64,000 nucleotides of DNA, taken from NCBI GenBank assembly GCA_002315315.1, contig DCGT01000047.1:1-64000 (forward strand). Direction: 5' to 3'. The DNA is from Faecalibacterium sp. UBA1771 (GTDB lineage: Bacteria; Bacillota; Clostridia; Oscillospirales; Ruminococcaceae). The translations under genes and the position numbers were made by a program. Below, in pieces: positions 62,931 to 64,000 of this stretch. The notes under the pieces were generated by a model, which searched no databases, was not told where the DNA came from, and was given only the letters and a program-made list of their open reading frames with translations. Position 1 is the first letter of the stretch. Each line of letters begins with the position of its first letter.

Positions 62931-63971
62931 ATGCAATTCAACGACTATCTCATCGAACGAAGCATCCCCGTCTCGTCGGCGCTGACGAGGCTTGAAAGCA
63001 ACGAATACAAGGTACTGTGTGTTGTCGACGGCGATAACAGGCTGTGCGGCGTCGTTACCGACGGCGATGTGCGGCGATACCTCATTTCGGGTGGCTCGCT
63101 CGACGGAGGGGTCGGCGGAGCTGCATCCGACAAGCCCACGACAGTACACGGCTTTCACGAGGGCGCGGCTCGTGCACTGCTCACCGGCAGCGATCTGACC
63201 TGCGTGCCGATGACCGATGATGACGGCATCGTGCACGCACTCGTTTTCGAACAGTTCACACTGCACCGAGAGATTTTTGACATCGACTGTCCCGTCGTGA
63301 TGATGGCAGGCGGCTTCGGCACACGCCTGTTGCCCTACACCGAGATTTTACCCAAGCCGCTTATGCCTATCGGCAGCAAAACTATTACAGAACATATTAT
63401 CGAGCGTTTCAAGAAATTCGGATGCCGCAATTTCACGCTTATTGTGAATTACAAACGAAACCTGATTAAATCGTATTTTTCCGAGGTTGATGCAGGGTGC
63501 AATCTCGAGTTTATCGATGAAACCGAGCCGCTCGGCACCGGCGGAGGTCTGTACTGCTTCCGTGACCGCTGTGACGGTCCGATGTTTGTTGTAAACTGTG
63601 ATTCCGTTGTCGAGGCAGACTACCGAGAAATAGTCCGCCGCCATATTGAGGATGAAAACGCCGTCACAATGGTTTGCGCCCGTCAGACAATTCGGATTCC
63701 TTACGGCGTTATCGACACCGACGAAAACAGTGCCGTTATCGGTATGCGCGAGAAGCCCTCACTCGAATACCTTATGAATACCGGATTTTATGTTGTCAAT
63801 TCCGACTTTTTAAGCTATGTCGAGAAGGATAAGTTCCAACCGATAACCGATATTATCGAGCGTTGCCGTGCCGACGGTAAGCGCGTCGGCGCATACATAG
63901 TTCCCGGCGAATGCTTCATCGACATCGGTCAGCTCGACGATCTTAAAAACGTCGGACTTAACCTGAGATAA
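62931..63971 (+). CDS. PtmE-like CBS-nucleotidyltransferase
   Basis: A 346-residue protein with an N-terminal CBS pair (about 8-115) and a C-terminal NTP-transferase domain. The latter begins MMAGGFGTRLLPYTEILPKPL (GGFGTRL at 127-133) and has the EFIDETEPLGTGGG and VVNCDS metal-site blocks. The CBS plus nucleotidyltransferase arrangement matches PtmE, which makes GDP-glucosamine for legionaminic acid synthesis in Campylobacter; a generic sugar-1-phosphate transferase is the alternative. A weak CAGGA site lies 84 bases after legC. The gene ends 29 bases before the window edge, so its operon probably continues. Confidence 0.82.
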   Translation: MQFNDYLIERSIPVSSALTRLESNEYKVLCVVDGDNRLCGVVTDGDVRRYLISGGSLDGGVGGAASDKPTTVHGFHEGAARALLTGSDLTCVPMTDDDGIVHALVFEQFTLHREIFDIDCPVVMMAGGFGTRLLPYTEILPKPLMPIGSKTITEHIIERFKKFGCRNFTLIVNYKRNLIKSYFSEVDAGCNLEFIDETEPLGTGGGLYCFRDRCDGPMFVVNCDSVVEADYREIVRRHIEDENAVTMVCARQTIRIPYGVIDTDENSAVIGMREKPSLEYLMNTGFYVVNSDFLSYVEKDKFQPITDIIERCRADGKRVGAYIVPGECFIDIGQLDDLKNVGLNLR

Positions 63972-64000
63972 AATCAAGAGGTTTTCAACGCATCTGCCCT

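Overview
The window looks like a chromosomal segment of a Gram-positive anaerobe of the Clostridia, probably an Oscillospiraceae/Ruminococcaceae-like gut bacterium. The clues are strong AGGAGG-type ribosome sites, consensus sigma-A promoters with 16-18 bp spacers, ATP-type PEP carboxykinase, a six-gene Rnf complex, the rimP-nusA-ylxR-rplGB-infB-rbfA-nrnA-truB-ribF cluster, and a soj-spo0J pair with CACGTG parS sites. No phage, transposon, CRISPR array or rRNA is visible. The organism assignment is inference from gene content.

Layout. 1-3.1 kb: end of pckA, a Cof-type HAD phosphatase and a membrane-anchored InlB-repeat surface protein. 3.2-6.3 kb: two parS sites, soj, spo0J and serS. 6.4-8.9 kb: an MBOAT acyltransferase with an SGNH-like partner, a likely extracytoplasmic acylation pair. 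8.9-10 kb: tRNA-Met and tRNA-Glu behind a perfect consensus promoter, then a lipoprotein. 10.3-12.6 kb: citrate synthase coupled to a membrane protein. 12.6-20.7 kb: the translation/transcription-factor operon, whose neighbouring genes are almost all joined by ATGA-type overlaps. 21-23.3 kb: serC-serA.

From 23.4 to 32.4 kb most genes are on the minus strand: galactokinase, a CE1-type esterase, rnfCDGEAB (ferredoxin:NAD+ oxidoreductase ion pump), a GT2 glycosyltransferase and a glutaredoxin-like protein. A plus-strand MATE transporter follows, behind a leader that can form two mutually exclusive hairpins. Next come an EamA transporter, a GT-C-like membrane protein, a DUF3592 protein, araB-araA-araD (L-arabinose to D-xylulose-5-phosphate), an M23 peptidase with pth, a zinc-ribbon protein, ychF-mtnN and a DUF3048 lipoprotein.

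The most unusual stretch is 48.4-52.7 kb on the minus strand: a small acidic YbjN/type III chaperone-like protein followed by two tandem paralogues of about 610-630 residues. Both carry a D-W-L-M-C-N-F-D-T-x-G-x-N-F motif that looks like the catalytic loop of atypical kinases. One copy keeps the later metal-binding-type Asp and the other has Asn. I cannot assign them to a described family and they are the best candidate for an undescribed system.

The right end (53-64 kb) is surface-glycan related: a DUF2142 membrane protein, a NeuB/LegI sialic or legionaminic acid synthase, an ElaA-like acetyltransferase, mfd, then legB-like dehydratase, legC-like aminotransferase and a CBS-nucleotidyltransferase of the PtmE type. 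These last three suggest that a GDP-sugar legionaminic acid pathway continues beyond the window.
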